Assembly: GCA_017440935.1 (NCBI GenBank)
Contig: JAFSAO010000004.1
Coordinates: 16,040-80,039 of the forward strand
DNA: 64,000 nt
Reading direction: 5' to 3'
Source of the DNA: Opitutales bacterium
Lineage (GTDB): Bacteria; Verrucomicrobiota; Verrucomicrobiia; Opitutales; UBA953
Below, in pieces: positions 28,377 through 36,795 of the stretch (positions are counted from its first letter, which is position 1; the number at the start of each line of letters is the position of its first letter). The position numbers and the translations under genes are program-made. Under the pieces are notes generated by a model that was given only the letters and a program-made list of their open reading frames with translations, did not search any database and had not been told where the DNA came from.

Positions 28377-29174
28377 ATGGCGGAAATTATTCTTTGCGGG
28401 CGTGCGTCGGTCGAGGCGTGCGCGGCGATGCGCCCGGCGGCGTTGCGGGAAATTTTTGTCGACGAAAAGCGTGCGGGATTTTTCTCGGATTTACGTGAAA
28501 AAACTTCGCAGGATTGTTGCGTATGGCACGAAGTTCCTTCTGCGGAGTTGCTGAAAATCGCGGGAACGCCGAAGCACGGCGGAATCGTCGCGCGGACGGA
28601 GCGCCCCGTTCCCGCGCAGGTGAAACCCGTGATGCGCGACGATTGGCACGCCGCCGGAGAAAAAGTGATTTTTCTCGAAAATATTTCGGACGCGGCGCAA
28701 CTGGCATCGATTGCGCGCGTCGCCGCCATTTGCGGTGTTACCCGCGTGATTGCGGACGAAAAAGTAAGCGTTCCTGCTCTCGAAAATTCGAGGGCGTGGA
28801 GTTTGAGCGAAGGCGCGCTGGAATCCGTGAAAATTTATCGCACGGAGTCAATGGCGGGAATGTTGCGCATGATGAGCGAGAAGTTTTTTGTCGTCGGCTT
28901 GGTGCGCCGTGGCGGACGAAAAATCGATTATTCCGTTGTGCCGACGTTTCCGGGGAAAACGGTGGCGCTGTTTTTGAGCGGCGACGAAAACGGCGTTCCC
29001 GCCGAAATGATTTCGCGTTGCGGGTATCTTTTCCACATTCCGGAGCCGGAAGGCTCGCATCTGCGTTTTTCTCCCGCAGAGCTTGCGGCGCAAATTTTGC
29101 CTTGGATTTCGACGAAACCCAAACGCCTCGGAGCCGGATTTCTCGCCCGCAAAAAAGCCCGCGCAAAATCGTAA
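28377..29174 (+). CDS. TrmH/SpoU-family RNA 2'-O-methyltransferase, divergent
   Basis: A SPOUT-fold methyltransferase-like protein of 265 residues preceded by an AAGGAGA ribosome site. The N-terminal substrate-binding part starts IILCGRASVEAC. Motif 1 is FLENISDAAQLASIARVAA, keeping the Arg. Motif 2 is LSGDENGVPAEMI. In motif 3 the usual ESLNVSVA is changed to SHLRFSPAE, so SAM binding or substrate may differ from typical TrmH/RlmB. It follows ftsK after 11 bases. The C-terminal Lys/Arg tail may contact RNA. Confidence 0.82.
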   Translation: MAEIILCGRASVEACAAMRPAALREIFVDEKRAGFFSDLREKTSQDCCVWHEVPSAELLKIAGTPKHGGIVARTERPVPAQVKPVMRDDWHAAGEKVIFLENISDAAQLASIARVAAICGVTRVIADEKVSVPALENSRAWSLSEGALESVKIYRTESMAGMLRMMSEKFFVVGLVRRGGRKIDYSVVPTFPGKTVALFLSGDENGVPAEMISRCGYLFHIPEPEGSHLRFSPAELAAQILPWISTKPKRLGAGFLARKKARAKS

Positions 29175-29186
29175 TTGTGCACTTCC

Positions 29187-29873
29187 ATGAAAACAAAATT
29201 CGTCCTTTTTGCCGGAATCGCGGCATTTGGCGTAATTGTGACGCTTGGCGGATTCCTCGCTTGGGAAAATTCCGCTACAACGCTCGACGTTCCCGTGACG
29301 GTGAAAATCCCGGGGCGCAATTATGCGTTCGGGAAATACGAGGTTACGCAGAAGCAGTATGAAGCGGTGATGAAAAATAATCCGTCGGGATTCAAGGGCG
29401 AAGATCTTCCCGTGGAAAATGTTTCGTGGAATGAAGCCGTGGAATATTGCAAAAAGCTGACGGAACGGGAACGCGCTTCGGGGCGGATTTCGATGAATCA
29501 GGAATATCGCCTGCCGCCTTCGGACGAATGGAAATACGCGTGTCGTGCGGGAACGACGACGAAATATTACACGGGTGATTCGGTCGAAGACTTGGCGCGT
29601 GCCGGATGGTATCGCAGGAACAGCGGCAGGAAAACGCACTCCGTCGGACAAAAACTTCCGAATGCATTCGGGCTTTATGATATGCACGGGAACGTGTGGG
29701 AATGGACGTCTACTCCGTTCGGTTCCAACCGTGTGAGTTGTGGCGGCAGTTGGATCAACTACGCGGACGGCTGTGAGTCGTCGGATTGGTATAGCGTTTC
29801 GCCGGAGGATCGCCGTGACCGCATCGGCTTCCGCGTTATGCTCTCCGAGGTTGAGTATATCTGGGATTTGTAG
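29187..29873 (+). CDS. Membrane-anchored SUMF1 (formylglycine-generating enzyme-like) domain protein
   Basis: A 228-residue protein with an N-terminal hydrophobic segment (residues about 4-26, FVLFAGIAAFGVIVTLGGF) and an FGE-sulfatase domain. Its blocks are FGKYEVTQKQYEAVM, LPVENVSWNEAVEYC, YRLPPSDEWKYACR, GLYDMHGNVWEW and GGSWIN with RIGFRVML at the end. The paired cysteines that bind copper in true formylglycine-generating enzymes are not in their usual place (here SCGGSWINYADGCESS), so catalysis of that type is doubtful. Many bacterial members have other or unknown roles. The start is the ATG at 29187. Confidence 0.85.
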   Translation: MKTKFVLFAGIAAFGVIVTLGGFLAWENSATTLDVPVTVKIPGRNYAFGKYEVTQKQYEAVMKNNPSGFKGEDLPVENVSWNEAVEYCKKLTERERASGRISMNQEYRLPPSDEWKYACRAGTTTKYYTGDSVEDLARAGWYRRNSGRKTHSVGQKLPNAFGLYDMHGNVWEWTSTPFGSNRVSCGGSWINYADGCESSDWYSVSPEDRRDRIGFRVMLSEVEYIWDL

Positions 29874-30014
29874 CGTATATTGAACTCTGAATAGGTTCAT
29901 TTTCGGTTTGCGTCTTGCGCGGCGTTTGAGACAATTTTCCCCAATCCTCCGTGCGGGAACGCCTTTTGGGGGAACGATTTCTTTTTTATTATTTTTTCAA
30001 AACCACTCAACAAA

Positions 30015-31115
30015 ATGAGAGCCTCGCTTATCGCCAAGCAGTTTTCCGTTGCCGGTCATCTCGTGTCCGTCGAACCTTTCGGGAGCGGGAACGTCAACGA
30101 CACCTATCGCGTGATTTTCCGCACGACGTTTTCCGAAGAACGTTTCATCCTTCAGCGCGTGCGCCGCGCGGTTTTCCCGAATCCGGAAAACATCATGCGC
30201 AATATGCGTATCGTGACGGATGTTTGCCATCAAAAGCTCGAAGAAGTCAATATGTCGTCCGACCGCATTTGGCAGTTGCCGAAAATCATCCAGACGCGCG
30301 ACGGGCAGGATTTTTACTACGACGGAGACGGCGATTTGTGGCGCGCGATTTCCAATATCGCATCGGCGGTTTCCTACGAAAAAGTTCAGTCTCCGGACCA
30401 CGCCTACGAAGCCGGTATGGTGCTCGGGCATTTCCAGAAACTCATCAGCGACATTCCCTGCGATCAGCTTTCTTACGCAATCGAAGGTTTTCACATCACG
30501 CCGATTTACCTCGCACAGTTGGACGAAGCGCTGAAAACACCGCTCGCGCAGGAGCTACTCGAGCATTCCCGCGAGGCGCGTTATTGCCTGAAATTTATCG
30601 AAGCCCGCCGCGAATTTTGCACGACTTTTGAAAATGCAAAAAAACTCGGAGAACTCTCGTTGCGCCCGACGCACGGAGACCCGAAAGTCGGGAACATTCT
30701 CATCGACGAAAAAACCGGAAAGGGAACGTGTATTGTCGATTTGGATACGATTCAGCCCGGACTCGTTCACGCGGACATCGGCGACGCCGTGCGTTCCTGT
30801 TGCAATCCCGCCGGGGAAGATGCAATCGATTTGCACTCCGTGTTCTTCGATACGGAACTTTTCACGGCGATTTACTCCGGCTACATGACATATGCGAAGG
30901 ATTTCTTCACGGAAAACGATCACAAGTATATGTTCGACGCGATCCGTATTCTTCCGCTTGAGCTCGGGATTCGCTTTTTCGCGGACTATCTCGCCGGAGA
31001 CGTTTACTTCAAAACACGCTACAAAGAACACAATCTCAAGCGCGCGCTGGTTCAGCTTAAATTGGCGGAAAGCGTCGAGGCTCGGGAAGGGAAAATCCGG
31101 AAAATTCTCGGATAG
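30015..31115 (+). CDS. APH-family phosphotransferase, N-acetylhexosamine 1-kinase-like
   Basis: A 366-residue soluble kinase with the aminoglycoside-phosphotransferase fold. The glycine loop region is PFGSGNVNDTYRV, and the catalytic loop is RPTHGDPKVGNILID with the catalytic Asp and Asn. The metal-binding segment is CIVDLDTI. Length and the HGDPK motif resemble NahK from Bifidobacterium, which phosphorylates GlcNAc/GalNAc at C1. nagA at 52660 would fit amino-sugar use, but they are not adjacent. Substrate assignment is inference. Confidence 0.78.
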   Translation: MRASLIAKQFSVAGHLVSVEPFGSGNVNDTYRVIFRTTFSEERFILQRVRRAVFPNPENIMRNMRIVTDVCHQKLEEVNMSSDRIWQLPKIIQTRDGQDFYYDGDGDLWRAISNIASAVSYEKVQSPDHAYEAGMVLGHFQKLISDIPCDQLSYAIEGFHITPIYLAQLDEALKTPLAQELLEHSREARYCLKFIEARREFCTTFENAKKLGELSLRPTHGDPKVGNILIDEKTGKGTCIVDLDTIQPGLVHADIGDAVRSCCNPAGEDAIDLHSVFFDTELFTAIYSGYMTYAKDFFTENDHKYMFDAIRILPLELGIRFFADYLAGDVYFKTRYKEHNLKRALVQLKLAESVEAREGKIRKILG

Positions 31116-31148
31116 CGCTTTCGGGCGACGCTTTCTTTTCCGAAAAAT

Positions 31149-32042
31149 ATGATTGCGGAGACGGCAACGGCGGGAAGCGCAATGCTTTTGGCGGCTTCGG
31201 GGATTCCCGGAAGTCGAGCCGTTCAGATTGTGCTGACGTTGCTGTTTTTTGCGCTGATGTTCGCGGCAGCGTGGCGCGGATATTGGCGCGGTCCCGTGCG
31301 TCAGCTTGCGCCGCTTTGTTCGTTCGTCGTTGCCGCCGCTGCCGCGTATTTCTTCGGGGCGGCTTTCGGGCACGCATGGCTGGGCGGGATCGGCGTGCCG
31401 TGGATTTTGCGCGGTGCGTGCGGCGTGGTGCTTCTGTGTCTTTTCGTTTGGCTGCCCGTTTTCAGTTACATTTGGTATAAAGGACGCGGTCAAATTTCCG
31501 AAAAAACAGGGGAGCCGGAGCATCCGGCATTGGGTGCCGTTGTCGGTTGCTGGACGGGGATTTTTTGGGGCGTGCTGGGCGCACTTTGCCTCGCGACGGC
31601 GGGAACGGTCGGCGAAACCTTTTTGGCGGTGCGTCCCGGAGCTGAAAAATCGTTGGTCGGTCGCGTTTTTTTCGGTGCGGCAGTCGCCAAAAATTCGATG
31701 GCGCTCTATTCCGGTTTGAAATTTTTGAAAACGTGGAGTCCGTTGCCGGAATCCGTTTTTAGAATCGTGCACAAGGCGGTGGATGTTTTGGGATCGCGGC
31801 AAGCGCAACGGCGGCTTTTGGAAATGCCGGAGATTCGTTCCTTGGCGACCGATCCTGCCGTTTATCCCGTGTTGAGCGATCCCGAAATTCAGGCAATGAT
31901 TAAGCGAAAAGACGTGGACGGGTTGCTTTCGGATTCCCGGGTTCAGCGTATGATTTACGATGAAACGTTTCAAAAACGACTGGCGGCATTGGAGCTTGAG
32001 CCGCTTTTGGACTATGCGCTGACGGGGCGCTTCCCGCAGTAG
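31149..32042 (+). CDS. CvpA-like multipass membrane protein
   Basis: A 297-residue protein with four hydrophobic helices in the first ~180 residues (ALMFAAAWRGYWRGPVRQLAPL and following), a layout seen in CvpA family proteins. The C-terminal third is soluble and helical (EIRSLATDPAVYPVLSDPEIQAM...). CvpA proteins are linked to envelope stress and colicin V export. No export genes are close. The gene lies 33 bases after the kinase gene and upstream of rpmF. Confidence 0.75.
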   Translation: MIAETATAGSAMLLAASGIPGSRAVQIVLTLLFFALMFAAAWRGYWRGPVRQLAPLCSFVVAAAAAYFFGAAFGHAWLGGIGVPWILRGACGVVLLCLFVWLPVFSYIWYKGRGQISEKTGEPEHPALGAVVGCWTGIFWGVLGALCLATAGTVGETFLAVRPGAEKSLVGRVFFGAAVAKNSMALYSGLKFLKTWSPLPESVFRIVHKAVDVLGSRQAQRRLLEMPEIRSLATDPAVYPVLSDPEIQAMIKRKDVDGLLSDSRVQRMIYDETFQKRLAALELEPLLDYALTGRFPQ

Positions 32043-32156
32043 TTTCCGCGTTCCCGCCGCGGTCGTGGAGGGCGCCGGATTTTCCCGCTTGACGACGGGA
32101 ATACAAAAGAACATAGTCAGCAATTCCGTTTTAAATTTTAACAATCTTTAAAAGTC

Positions 32157-32333
32157 ATGGGACAACCGAAACGCAAACAGTCCAAACGCCGCAGCGCTCT
32201 TCGCCGCGGGGCAAATCAGTTTAAGGCGCCGCTCCTCGCTAAGGATTCGGACGGCTCCGTCATTCGTCCTCATCGCGTCAACCCGGCAACGGGAACGTAT
32301 CGCGGCCGTAAGGTCGTCGAGGTCGATCTTTAA
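32157..32333 (+). CDS. rpmF: 50S ribosomal protein L32
   Basis: A 58-residue basic protein translated from the ATG at 32157: MGQPKRKQSKRRSALRRGAN and a C-terminus VVEVDL. The N-terminal P-K-R-K-x-S-K-x-R-x-x-x-R-R pattern is the L32 signature. It lacks the four zinc cysteines seen in some L32 forms. It sits directly before plsX, the widespread rpmF-plsX arrangement linking ribosome and lipid synthesis. Confidence 0.95.
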   Translation: MGQPKRKQSKRRSALRRGANQFKAPLLAKDSDGSVIRPHRVNPATGTYRGRKVVEVDL

Positions 32334-32337
32334 TCAG

Positions 32338-32364
32338 AACCTATCCGCTTCGGCGGAAAAGGTT
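32338..32364 (+). promoter_or_regulatory. Hairpin with TTCG loop between rpmF and plsX
   Basis: AACCT/AGGTT outer pairs and CCGC/GCGG inner pairs close a TTCG tetraloop. No T run follows, so it is more likely an mRNA processing or stability element than a terminator. Confidence 0.5.
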
Positions 32365-32402
32365 TGTCTTCGGGACGTTTACGGTGTAGCCTTCCGGCTG
32401 AC

Positions 32403-33470
32403 ATGGAAACCGTAACTCAGACATACCGCATCGCAGTTGACTGCATGGGTGGCGACAAAGGTCCCGGAGAAGTGGTCCAAGCCGTATCGCTCGCGCTCAA
32501 GGAATTGAGAGCGGGCGATAAGCTGTTTCTTGTAGGGCAGGAAGAAGTGCTTCAGCCGCTTCTGCGCTCCGCCGGCATAGCCGGAGATTCCAGAATTGAG
32601 GTTCGCCATGCGCCGGATGTTATTGAAATGGACGACAAACCGATGCAGGCGATGAAGTCGAAGAAACATTCTTCGATGATTGTTGCCTTGGAAATGTTGA
32701 AGGCGGGAGAAGCAGATGCCGTCGTTTCCACGGGAAATACAAAAGTTTTGGTAGGCGCGGGAACGCTGAAAGTGCGTTTGATGCCCGGTGTCCAGCGCCC
32801 GGCGCTGTCCGCTATTTTCCCGCGTAAAACTGGTTATTCCATCGTCGTGGACGTGGGGGCCAATCCGGAAACTACGTCGGAGCAGTTGGTGCACAATACC
32901 GTGCTCGGCGCGCTTTATTCGATTTCGATTCTCGGCACGGAAAAACCGAAAGTCGGTTTGCTGACGGTCGGAACGGAAGAAGGCAAGGGCGGCGAGCGCA
33001 TCAACCGCGCGAACGCGTATCTGAAGGCTTTGAATGAGCGCTTTGACTGGTTTGAATACGCGGGACCGGTGGAAGGTTTTGATGTTTTTCAGGGCGATGC
33101 AGACGTTATTGTTACGGACGGTTTTACCGGAAATATTTTGCTCAAAACCGTTGAAGGTCTGGTTTACATGCTGAAAGATCTCATCGGTGAAAAGGTAAAA
33201 CGCAATCCGATTTACATCGCGGCGGGCTTGGTTCTGTTGCCTTTGCTGAAAGCGGTGAAGCGGCAGGTGCGCCCGGAACGCTTTGGCGGCGCTCCGTTGC
33301 TCGGGTTGAACGGCTTGGTGTTTAAGGCTCACGGTTCGAGTAATAAGCACGGAACGGCGGCGGCGATTCTGATGGCGCGCAATGCCTGTTCGAAAAACAT
33401 CAACCGGAAAGCGTCCGAGTTGCTCGCTGTGGCGAACGATGTTGTCGCCGAAGTTCAGGAAAGTTTTTAA
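32403..33470 (+). CDS. plsX: Phosphate acyltransferase PlsX
   Basis: Makes acyl-phosphate from acyl-ACP as the first step of phospholipid synthesis. The start is the ATG at 32403 (METVTQTYRIAVDCMGGD); the open frame upstream is noncoding leader. The 355-residue protein has the N-terminal DCMGGDKGP motif, VSTGNTKVLVGAG, VDVGANPETT, VTDGFTGNILLK and HGSSNKHG near the end, all standard PlsX blocks. No fabH/fabD follow; a terminator does. Confidence 0.96.
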   Translation: METVTQTYRIAVDCMGGDKGPGEVVQAVSLALKELRAGDKLFLVGQEEVLQPLLRSAGIAGDSRIEVRHAPDVIEMDDKPMQAMKSKKHSSMIVALEMLKAGEADAVVSTGNTKVLVGAGTLKVRLMPGVQRPALSAIFPRKTGYSIVVDVGANPETTSEQLVHNTVLGALYSISILGTEKPKVGLLTVGTEEGKGGERINRANAYLKALNERFDWFEYAGPVEGFDVFQGDADVIVTDGFTGNILLKTVEGLVYMLKDLIGEKVKRNPIYIAAGLVLLPLLKAVKRQVRPERFGGAPLLGLNGLVFKAHGSSNKHGTAAAILMARNACSKNINRKASELLAVANDVVAEVQESF

Positions 33471-33498
33471 AGTTCGGTTTTCACGAATTTTTGAACAA

Positions 33499-33535
33499 AA
33501 AAAAGCGGACGGCGCGGAGCGGGTCCGCTTTTTTC
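33499..33535 (+). terminator. Rho-independent terminator after plsX
   Basis: AAAAGCGGAC pairs with GTCCGCTTTT across an eleven-base GC-rich loop, followed by Ts. Confidence 0.92.
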
Positions 33536-33577
33536 ATCGATTGAATTCTCAAAATTAAGCCGTTATAGTCAAAACTC

Positions 33578-35059
33578 ATGCCGGATTTGGGGTTTAGCCA
33601 GTATCAGAAGATTTCGCAGGAGCAAGTGCTTTCTCCTCAGGTCTTGCACGCGCTGAAAATCCTGCAGGTTCCCGCGATTGAGCTCGCGCGTGAAATCTCG
33701 GACGAAATGGCAAAAAACCCGCTTTTGGAGGAAATTCCGGGAACGCAGTCGACGGGCGAGGCGTTACCGTCCGGCGGGAACGGCGAACGGGAGGACGATG
33801 ACGGTTTTTCCGGGGAAGATGTCGGGAGTGATGCTCTGAAAATATCTTCGGACAAAGAATCGGACGAGTTCTACGGCGACGAAAAATGGGACGACGAAAT
33901 CGATTCCGGCTTCGCGGGAACGCAAAGCTCGTGGACGCGCGACGATGAGGAGCGGCGAGCGCATTTGTTTGATTCGCTCGTGGAAAAAGAATCGTTGCCG
34001 CAGCTTTTGGAATCGCAAATAGCGCTCTGCGACGAGGCGGATGTTTCTACGGATTTGCTCAAAGCCATCGCACAAAATATCGACGAGCGCGGATTTTTAG
34101 ACGTGTCCTCAACCGTTTTGGCGGAGGCGCAGGGCGTTCCCGTCGAGGACGTGGAGCGAGCCTTGCGCGTGTTTCAGACTTTTGATCCGCCCGGCGTCGG
34201 TGCGCGGGATTTGCGCGAGGCTTTTTTGATTCAGTTGAGGCGCCAAGGTCGGGAAACTTCGCTCGCTTACCGTATTCTTGACGCGGATTACGAGCTTTTC
34301 CTCGCACGGAAATTCCCGGCGCTTGCGCGTCGCTACGGCGTTCCCGCAGAAGCCGTCCGCGCGGCGATATCGGAAATTTCCAAGCTCAAACGCGTTCCCG
34401 CAGAGGATTTTTCCGCCGACGAAAATCGCGAAGTTTCGCCGGATATGACGTTTTATTTTGATCGGGAAAAGCGTGAGTGGCGCGTGCGTATGGAAAATGC
34501 GTATGTCCCGCGCCTGCGTATTTCCGGTTTTTACAAAACGCTGATTGCGCAAGGGAAAATTTCGAGCAAAGATCGTGCGTATTTTACCGAAAAAATGCGC
34601 GCCGGGCGTTTTCTGATTAACGCGATTGAGCAGCGCCAGAAAACGATTGAGCAAATCGGAGAATACATCGTTGACGCACAGCATGAGTTTCTGGAGCGCG
34701 GTCCCGCGTTCCTGCGTCCGATGACGATGGCGGCGGTCGCGGAGGAAATCGGCGTTCACGAAACCACGGTTTCCCGTGCCGTTTCCAATAAATATGCGGA
34801 AACGCCTCATGGCGTGTTTGAGTTGAGGCGCTTTTTTAATGCCGGTCTGGAAACGGAAGACGGCGAGGAGCTTGCCAACGCCGGCGTGCGCGAAGTTTTG
34901 CGGGAAATACTCGATGCGGAATCTCCGAAAAAGCCGCTCAGCGACCAAAAACTTGTGGCGGAACTTGCCGCAAGAGGCATAAAAATTGCCCGCCGCACGA
35001 TTACGAAATATCGGGCGATTATGAACATCCCTCCCGCGCACCTGCGCAAAAAATTCTGA
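33578..35059 (+). CDS. rpoN: RNA polymerase sigma-54 factor
   Basis: Directs polymerase to -24/-12 promoters that need an AAA+ activator. The 493-residue protein has region I (residues 1-50, KISQEQVLSPQVLHALKILQ, then the NPLLEE box), an acidic region II (about 60-125), and the core- and DNA-binding region III. The RpoN box near the end reads ARRTITKYRA (family form ARRTVAKYRE), with the HTH VAEEIGVHETTVSRAVSNKY before it. A candidate activator is encoded at 43671. No hpf or ptsN gene follows, unlike in proteobacteria. Confidence 0.96.
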   Translation: MPDLGFSQYQKISQEQVLSPQVLHALKILQVPAIELAREISDEMAKNPLLEEIPGTQSTGEALPSGGNGEREDDDGFSGEDVGSDALKISSDKESDEFYGDEKWDDEIDSGFAGTQSSWTRDDEERRAHLFDSLVEKESLPQLLESQIALCDEADVSTDLLKAIAQNIDERGFLDVSSTVLAEAQGVPVEDVERALRVFQTFDPPGVGARDLREAFLIQLRRQGRETSLAYRILDADYELFLARKFPALARRYGVPAEAVRAAISEISKLKRVPAEDFSADENREVSPDMTFYFDREKREWRVRMENAYVPRLRISGFYKTLIAQGKISSKDRAYFTEKMRAGRFLINAIEQRQKTIEQIGEYIVDAQHEFLERGPAFLRPMTMAAVAEEIGVHETTVSRAVSNKYAETPHGVFELRRFFNAGLETEDGEELANAGVREVLREILDAESPKKPLSDQKLVAELAARGIKIARRTITKYRAIMNIPPAHLRKKF

Positions 35060-35133
35060 ACCTGCGGGAACACGGACGTTCCCGCTTTTCTTTCTTTTTT
35101 CAAAAAAGTCTACCAATTTGGTTGAAATTGGTG

Positions 35134-35182
35134 TTGACTTGACTTTTTTTTTTGCAAAAATCCCAAAATTGAAATTGGGACA
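35134..35182 (+). promoter_or_regulatory. T-tract leader element shared by two PEP-CTERM genes, copy 2
   Basis: Two TTGAC words (35134, 35139) run into a 10-base T tract (35144-35153), followed by TGCAAAAATC, AAAAT and GAAATTG. This mirrors 8391-8428 in order and in distance to the ATG (98 versus 96 bases). TTGAC is a good -35 hexamer; the -10 is not clear. Confidence 0.5.
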
Positions 35183-35250
35183 GTTTTGCTGGAGAAAACC
35201 TCCTGCTTCTCAGTTTCTCTACATAAACTTAACAAATTAAAGAAAAACAT

Positions 35251-36216
35251 ATGAAAAAATCATTATTAATCACAACGCTTCTCGCCGCAGGAAGCGTGTC
35301 TGTGATGGCGATAGCACCGTTTGGCGAACGATTTTCAGCGGGCTTTGCAGGAGGAACCATTGGAAAATTAAAAGGGACAGAGTGGGATTATCATCATGTT
35401 CACGAAAGTCATTACGCATCCAATGACTCCGGTTCGTGGACCGGGAATATTGGCTACCATGGTGCACATACGACAGGAGCCCATTTCACAGGCATTACAC
35501 ATTATCAGAACCAAAATTCCACATCTATTAATTTGGGGATAAATGCTCGTTACGAGTTCTACTTTGAGTTCAATCTGAATCAATCTCAGTCCGGAAACTC
35601 CGGTGACCAAGCAATGGCGGGTATGTATTTGGCGGGTAGCGGGAAATCAATCTATTTCGGGAACGCCCAATTGGACAATAATGGGAATAGGCGTTCTGCG
35701 GTCGCGGTTGTGTATAATGCAGACATCGCAGATTATAACGACGACAATGGGCAATATGTCTATTTTCCGAATGACGAGTTCAACTATAAACTGGCTAATG
35801 CGGGAACATATAAAGGAGATACAACTAATTTTTATACTGCTGTCGCGGGAACCAGTAATAATACCTTTGATAGCGGAACGTATAAATTAACGGTCATCAT
35901 TGAATCGTTTGCGGATACATCCCAAAACGATCTTCTTTATTTCCATGCATACACACCGGAAGGAACTGCGTCGCACACGTGGAATCTTAGTTCTATGACT
36001 GTTGCGTCCGCGCAAAGTTTTGATAATTTTGGCTTTATTCTTCACAACGACGGAGCAACAACGGCATCGGCAACCAGAATGATGGCGTATGAATATTCAA
36101 GGTCACTGAAGCCGACAGATCCGTTGCCTGATATTCCTGAGCCTTCGGCGTTCGGATTGTTGGCGGGCTTGGGCGCGATTGCGCTTGCGGTATCTCGTCG
36201 CCGGCGTTCCCGTTAA
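35251..36216 (+). CDS. PEP-CTERM sorted exported protein
   Basis: A 321-residue exported protein: signal peptide (MKKSLLITTLLAAGSVSVMA), an Asn/Ser/Tyr/Gly-rich body (residues 25-290) of probable beta structure, and a PEP-CTERM tail IPEPSAFGLLAGLGAIALAV followed by SRRRRSR. Base use in the body is more AT-rich than in neighbours. This may reflect surface-protein composition or transfer. I do not recognise a known domain in the body. It shares its leader element with the PEP-CTERM gene at 8497. Confidence 0.88.
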   Translation: MKKSLLITTLLAAGSVSVMAIAPFGERFSAGFAGGTIGKLKGTEWDYHHVHESHYASNDSGSWTGNIGYHGAHTTGAHFTGITHYQNQNSTSINLGINARYEFYFEFNLNQSQSGNSGDQAMAGMYLAGSGKSIYFGNAQLDNNGNRRSAVAVVYNADIADYNDDNGQYVYFPNDEFNYKLANAGTYKGDTTNFYTAVAGTSNNTFDSGTYKLTVIIESFADTSQNDLLYFHAYTPEGTASHTWNLSSMTVASAQSFDNFGFILHNDGATTASATRMMAYEYSRSLKPTDPLPDIPEPSAFGLLAGLGAIALAVSRRRRSR

Positions 36217-36277
36217 AAGTAGATCTTTTTTGCGGAAGGTTCTTTTAAGAGCCCCGCAAAGAGTTGTAAGTTAAGTC

Positions 36278-36313
36278 GCGCCTCCGGGTTTTAAACTCGG
36301 AGGCGCTTTTTTA
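36278..36313 (+). terminator. Rho-independent terminator after PEP-CTERM gene
   Basis: GCGCCTCCG pairs with CGGAGGCGC around a TTTTAAA-containing loop, followed by TTTTTT. Confidence 0.92.
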
Positions 36314-36795
36314 TTTTTTGTATTTGCCTGATGCTTTGCGCTCAAAAAGGAGAGGACCACAAGTGAATCGCTGCGGTGAGGGAGTTCCCGCGGAAACACG
36401 AAAGCTCTCACGAAGTCTCCAATGCACAGAGTTTTTTTTTGTCAGGGAAACGATCTTCGTCGTTTTTACGGGAACGTGTGAAGTTTCGGCTGAAAGCCGT
36501 TTCGGATTATAGCCCAACGGCAAGTTCGCGGGACGCGAACGACGCCTTGGGTAACGGACAAACAAAATTCGTCCTGTAAGGACAAAAGAAAACCTCTGTG
36601 GCTTGGTGGCTCCGTGAGAGTTTTTTTTGAGTTCTTTGCGTAAAAAAACTTTTACGTTCAAGTTTTCGCTTCGGGCTTTCTCTACGGGAACGGGGAGGTG
36701 TTTTCGTGTCCTTTTGAGGTTGCGCCGTTTCGCGGGAACGGTGTTAACTATTCCCCGATTTTTCTTAATTTTTTCAGATTTTTCTTTTTACGAAT
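36314..36795. other. Gene-free stretch with dispersed repeat before pfp
   Basis: No gene accepted. The minus-strand open frame at 36311-36661 is a translation of the family C repeat. Besides the repeat (36487-36593) there are several copies of the GGGAACG word and a short AT-rich region before the pfp ATG. No promoter could be fixed. Confidence 0.6.
36487..36593 (-). repeat. Dispersed intergenic repeat, family C, copy 2
   Basis: Inverted copy of 7880-7986. The shared blocks, read on the minus strand, are GTCCTTACAGGACGAATTTTG, CCCAAGGCG, CGCGAACTTGCCGTTGGGC and GGCTTTCAGCC. Differences include a few substitutions and small indels. Confidence 0.75.

Noticed and set aside
30555..32144. 529-codon minus-strand open frame over the kinase and CvpA genes
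   Set aside because: Arg/Asn/His-rich shadow with no motif; the plus-strand genes are well supported.
36311..36661. 116-codon minus-strand open frame
   Set aside because: Translation of the family C repeat, sharing the same peptide as the frame at 7732; no independent support.
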